Positions 31,901 to 34,230 of a stretch of 34,230 bases of DNA are shown in pieces. The notes under the pieces are model-generated. The model had not been told where the DNA came from and did not search any database. It saw nothing but the letters and a program-made list of their open reading frames with translations. This DNA is from Pigoraptor chileana (lineage: Eukaryota > Opisthokonta > Filasterea). The stretch covers positions 1 to 34,230 of the forward strand of contig CALSCR010000862.1 in assembly GCA_943704495.1 (NCBI GenBank), written 5' to 3'. Numbering within the stretch: position 1 is the stretch's first letter; every line of letters begins with the position of its first letter. A program made the translations under genes and the position numbers.

Positions 31901-32316
31901 GAAAAGCACAAAGTGGCGTTGTTTCAGGTTCTTCCTGCACTGCTTGAGCAGAGTGCCTTCTCGCACAAACACGCGACCCGGCACAAGCAGGGTCTGTTGC
32001 ACGGTGTACACAACATGGTGCGAAGATGAAAGCTCACTGTTCAATATAACGTTTGAAACTGGGTGTTGGTTACAAGAGGCCTTCAGGATTTCGAAAGCAC
32101 TCACTGCGCGGACGCAGACGACAACGTTCCTTTACAAATTCGTTATCTCACCTCTCCGCCAGCAAAGCGAGACTGAAGCTCCGTGATCTTCCTGATGTTA
32201 TATTCGGACTCCACTTGAGGAGCATCTTCTTCGCTGACTTTAACCGGGGCATGCGCGGCGTTTGGGGTGGACTGCTTGCGAATTATCGAGCCGAGGAGGC
32301 CCTTAGCACCCGACAT
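28960..32316 (-). CDS. Phafin-type PH-FYVE protein (PLEKHF family) with long low-complexity tail
   Basis: Six exons on the minus strand: 32316-32152, 31993-31889, 31682-31541, 31324-31196, 30951-30854, 30618-28960; 765 aa, stop TAA. Start MSGAKGLLG is the ATG nearest the domain. The PH domain spans about residues 58-178: VPGRVFVREGTLLKQCRK, FVLFNDILIYG, KSFHVVAQNATDKANWL. FYVE follows at 188-250: WVPDTAVGLCMVC, NRKHHCRNCGKVVC, with all eight zinc Cys (199, 202, 216, 219, 224, 227, 245, 248) and the basic RKHHCR patch that binds PI3P on endosomes. Order and spacing match metazoan phafins, which end soon after FYVE. Here about 500 residues rich in Ala, Pro, Thr and acidic clusters follow, closing with basic KRGPKRHKFKKRE. 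The exon 4 donor GTCCGT is weak but is the only one in phase. Confidence 0.94.
29736..29836. repeat. Coding minisatellite, Pro-Ala/Pro-Thr repeats in phafin tail
   Basis: Hexamer-type repeats gtgcgg/gtgtgg (plus strand) encode (Pro-Ala/Pro-Thr)n on the minus strand, around TPAPAPAPTPTPAPAPAP. Synonymous variation (gtgcgggtgtgg) shows slippage with weak constraint. Confidence 0.9.
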
Positions 32317-32843
32317 TCTCAAGTGAATGGGAGCGCCGCGCGGATCCAAGGAATGCCCCGAAATTTACGACTTCAGTCACTGCGTCCCCCTTGTTTTATC
32401 TTGCAGAGCCAAATATAATCGTTCAAGATCTCTACAATGATGTTTTCATTATATGGAATGGAGGTGCATTAATACTGTGTGAGAAATGTGGTTGGCTTTT
32501 TGTGAAAGTGTAAACATTCCATCTACGATCGTAAAAAACTATTTCCGTCTTCTTCCGATTTTTTGCTTGTCGGTATGGATAATTAAATTGAAATAGACTT
32601 CGCTCCGGGCAAAAAATGCTCTGTTGTGTTCAAATTAATTGTCCCGGCTGACAACTGCCAAATCGATCAGTGCCGAAACAAGCAGGATAGTGCCGGGGAT
32701 TAGACATGTTGTTGCACCGGCATAAAGACCCAAATGACGCACTAGTTGCAATGCATTATTTTTCTGTTGCATGTCGTCCCGCGTATGCGTATGCGTTTGC
32801 GCGTTTGCGTGCTTTTGTGTGTGTGTAAAAATTGGTTGCTGAA
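32317..32843. promoter_or_regulatory. Divergent promoter region, phafin / FAIM
   Basis: 527 bp between divergent ATGs; A/T-rich around 32430-32640. Close to the FAIM start is a run of gcgtat/gcgttt hexamers (32780-32806) and a short (gt)n at 32816-32825. No TATA box in a usual place. Confidence 0.5.
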
Positions 32844-33526
32844 ATGCCGCTCGTTAAGTTCCAAGTGCCCCTCGCTGACGGAAAGCACGATGTGACCCTG
32901 TTTCACGGCACAACAACAGGTCGCCGCATCATTTGCGTCGATGGCAAGGAGGTTTTACGAAGGAATTATATGTTCTCTCTCGTGGGATCCGAAAGAGTGA
33001 GCGTGGGCAAACATAAGGTTGGGATCTCAATTGACAGTACCGAGGACTTCAGCTACGATTACACATTGTCGGTCGATGGAAAGGCGCTCAAGCGTCACAA
33101 GGAGCAAGTTCGCGAATCAACCGCAACCTGGACGTTTTCTTTTAGGAAAGAAAAGCATATGATTACCATCGGTGAGTTCGATTGTGTTGTATATATCAAG
33201 TCTCCAACTTCATCAATTTGTTGGTCCTCTCCCACACACACACATTCTGATCCACGCTGCCGAACGCATTCTTGAGTGCAGAGAAAACCTCGCTTGATGT
33301 GTTCCTCGATGGCGAGCAGATTGAAACTGTCTCCGAGTTCATCGACGAGGGCACTGAGCAGCACTTCCGGATCGACGGCGAGCCGTGTAGCATTCTAATA
33401 CGACGAACTCTACGCCGAAAAGCTCTGGGCGCACAGAAAGAAGAAGTAGCCTTCACGCTTGTTGTTGGTGGCAAGGAGATTGATGAGAACACCTCGTCAC
33501 GGTTTGAGCAGGACGATGACGACTGA
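32844..33526 (+). CDS. FAIM: FAIM1, Fas apoptotic inhibitory molecule 1 family
   Basis: Two exons, 32844-33171 and 33282-33526; 190 aa, stop TGA, about the usual length. Donor GTGAGT and acceptor gagtgcag, phase 1. FAIM1 is a cytosolic protein of two beta-sandwich domains; in animals it limits death-receptor apoptosis and protein aggregation. Matching blocks: PLADGKHDVTLFHGTTTGRR, GKEVLRRNYMFSLVG, VGKHKVGISI, YDYTLSVDGK in the first half; TSLDVFLDGEQIETVSEF, HFRIDGEPCSI and a closing acidic EQDDDD in the second. The ATG is 12 bp inside a longer frame that begins with TTG. Its presence is a hint of holozoan-like gene content, but this is not proof. Confidence 0.95.
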
Positions 33527-33983
33527 ATTGTGGAAATGAAGCCGCACGGGTGTTTGCACATTGTTGGACTTCTACTGTGTTATTGTTGCTTGTTGCGTGT
33601 CGCACGAATACGGTGCAAGGATAAGACGAATCATGACATGGTCTGTGTACGAAAGTATAAGTGATTAGGCCTGAAACAGGGGCACAGTACCCCTCGCGGC
33701 AGACGATTGTTAGATCCTCCTGCTGCCGGCACAGAAGTGCTGCAAAAGCTTTCGTCTGGCACGGCAAGGAGCCTCGAGTCGTTGTATTGAGTCATTTGTT
33801 GAAATCAGCTGGTCATCTCGAACTCATTTCCAATTTAATTTGCCGACGCCTGACAAGTCCAGGCAAGTGGGCGTAAATGGAGTCGCCTGTTTCAAAACGT
33901 GAAAGTGTAATCCTCATCGAAATCTGACAGATGTTGTGCGGGTGGTATGTGTGTATAGACAGGGACCGCCAAACCTTTAGAAA
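33527..33983. other. Spacer between FAIM and WBP11
   Basis: FAIM 3' UTR and WBP11 promoter. No gene or repeat of note seen. Confidence 0.4.
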
Positions 33984-34047
33984 ATGGGGCGCCGACCCAC
34001 GGGGACGACAAAGTCGGGGAAGTTCATGAACCCGACTGACAGGCATC
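33984..34047 (+). CDS. WBP11: WBP11 (splicing factor), first coding exon only
   Basis: A 64-nt exon, phase 1, ending at a GTGAGT donor. It encodes MGRRPTGTTKSGKFMNPTD followed by Arg-His. The run TKSGKFMNPTD after MGRR is the hallmark N-terminus of WBP11/Npw38-binding protein, a nuclear pre-mRNA splicing factor. The rest of the gene lies beyond the right edge, and its first intron begins with a long GT tract. Only 21 residues are visible, so the call rests on this short but distinctive match. Confidence 0.82.
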
Positions 34048-34076
34048 GTGAGTGTGGCAAATCAAATTGCCCTTGT

Positions 34077-34163
34077 CTGTGTTGTGTGTGCGTGTGCGTG
34101 CGTGTGTGTGTGTGTGTGTGCGCGTATGTGTGTATGTGTGTATGTGTGTTGTGTATATGTGTG

Positions 34164-34230
<67 letters not shown>
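34077..34230. repeat. (GT)n microsatellite at right edge
   Basis: An interrupted then perfect GT tract of at least 150 bp that starts 30 bp into WBP11 intron 1 and runs off the window. Such a tract may also explain a contig end here. Confidence 0.97.

Overview
The window is nuclear DNA from an intron-rich eukaryote, most likely a unicellular one. Almost every gene is broken by introns of about 50-1200 bp. Donors are mostly GTGAGT-like and acceptors YAG; intron phases join cleanly and restore known protein families. TAA, TAG and TGA are all used as ordinary stops, so the code looks standard. The set FAIM1, PH-FYVE phafin, METTL21, PGAP3, APC10 and WBP11 would suit an opisthokont or near relative (for example a unicellular holozoan), but this is inference and no species can be named. 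Introns and spacers are full of (GT)n and other simple repeats. I see no mobile element, CRISPR array, rRNA or intact tRNA.

Layout, left to right: (1) the 5' part of a minus-strand type II membrane SGNH-like protein (176-1136, running off the left edge); (2) a divergent CAMK-like Ser/Thr kinase with altered catalytic motifs (2150-5774, +); (3) an acylation-motif EF-hand protein (6923-8904, +); (4) a small single-exon tail-anchored orphan behind a TATA box (11010-11420, +); (5) the mitochondrial phosphate carrier, eight exons (12073-14066, -); (6) an SGNH/GDSL hydrolase interrupted by an in-frame TAG (14709-15835, +); (7) oligoribonuclease/REXO2 with a 7-nt microexon (16177-18136, +); (8) PGAP3/PER1, GPI-anchor remodelling (18989-20783, -); (9) a METTL21-type protein methyltransferase with a minisatellite-filled intron (21159-23534, +); (10) an LCAT/lysosomal phospholipase-like secreted lipase (24386-26152, +); (11) APC10/DOC1 (26573-28380, -); (12) a phafin-type PH-FYVE protein with a very long low-complexity tail (28960-32316, -); (13) FAIM1 (32844-33526, +); (14) the first exon of WBP11 (33984-34047, +), running off the right edge.

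The genes are mostly unrelated housekeeping functions and do not form an operon or cluster. Several are divergent pairs sharing short upstream regions (PGAP3/METTL21 376 bp, phafin/FAIM 528 bp, phosphate carrier/SGNH hydrolase 643 bp). I did not find a convincing new multi-gene system. The most interesting items are the catalytically altered kinase, the TAG inside the hydrolase, the 7-nt exon that carries part of the oligoribonuclease active site, a duplicated frame-preserving cryptic exon in a PGAP3 intron, two orphan proteins (EF-hand and tail-anchored), and the sense-strand polarity of GT tracts in introns. All exon borders were read by eye from splice consensus, phase and family fit; none has transcript support here.
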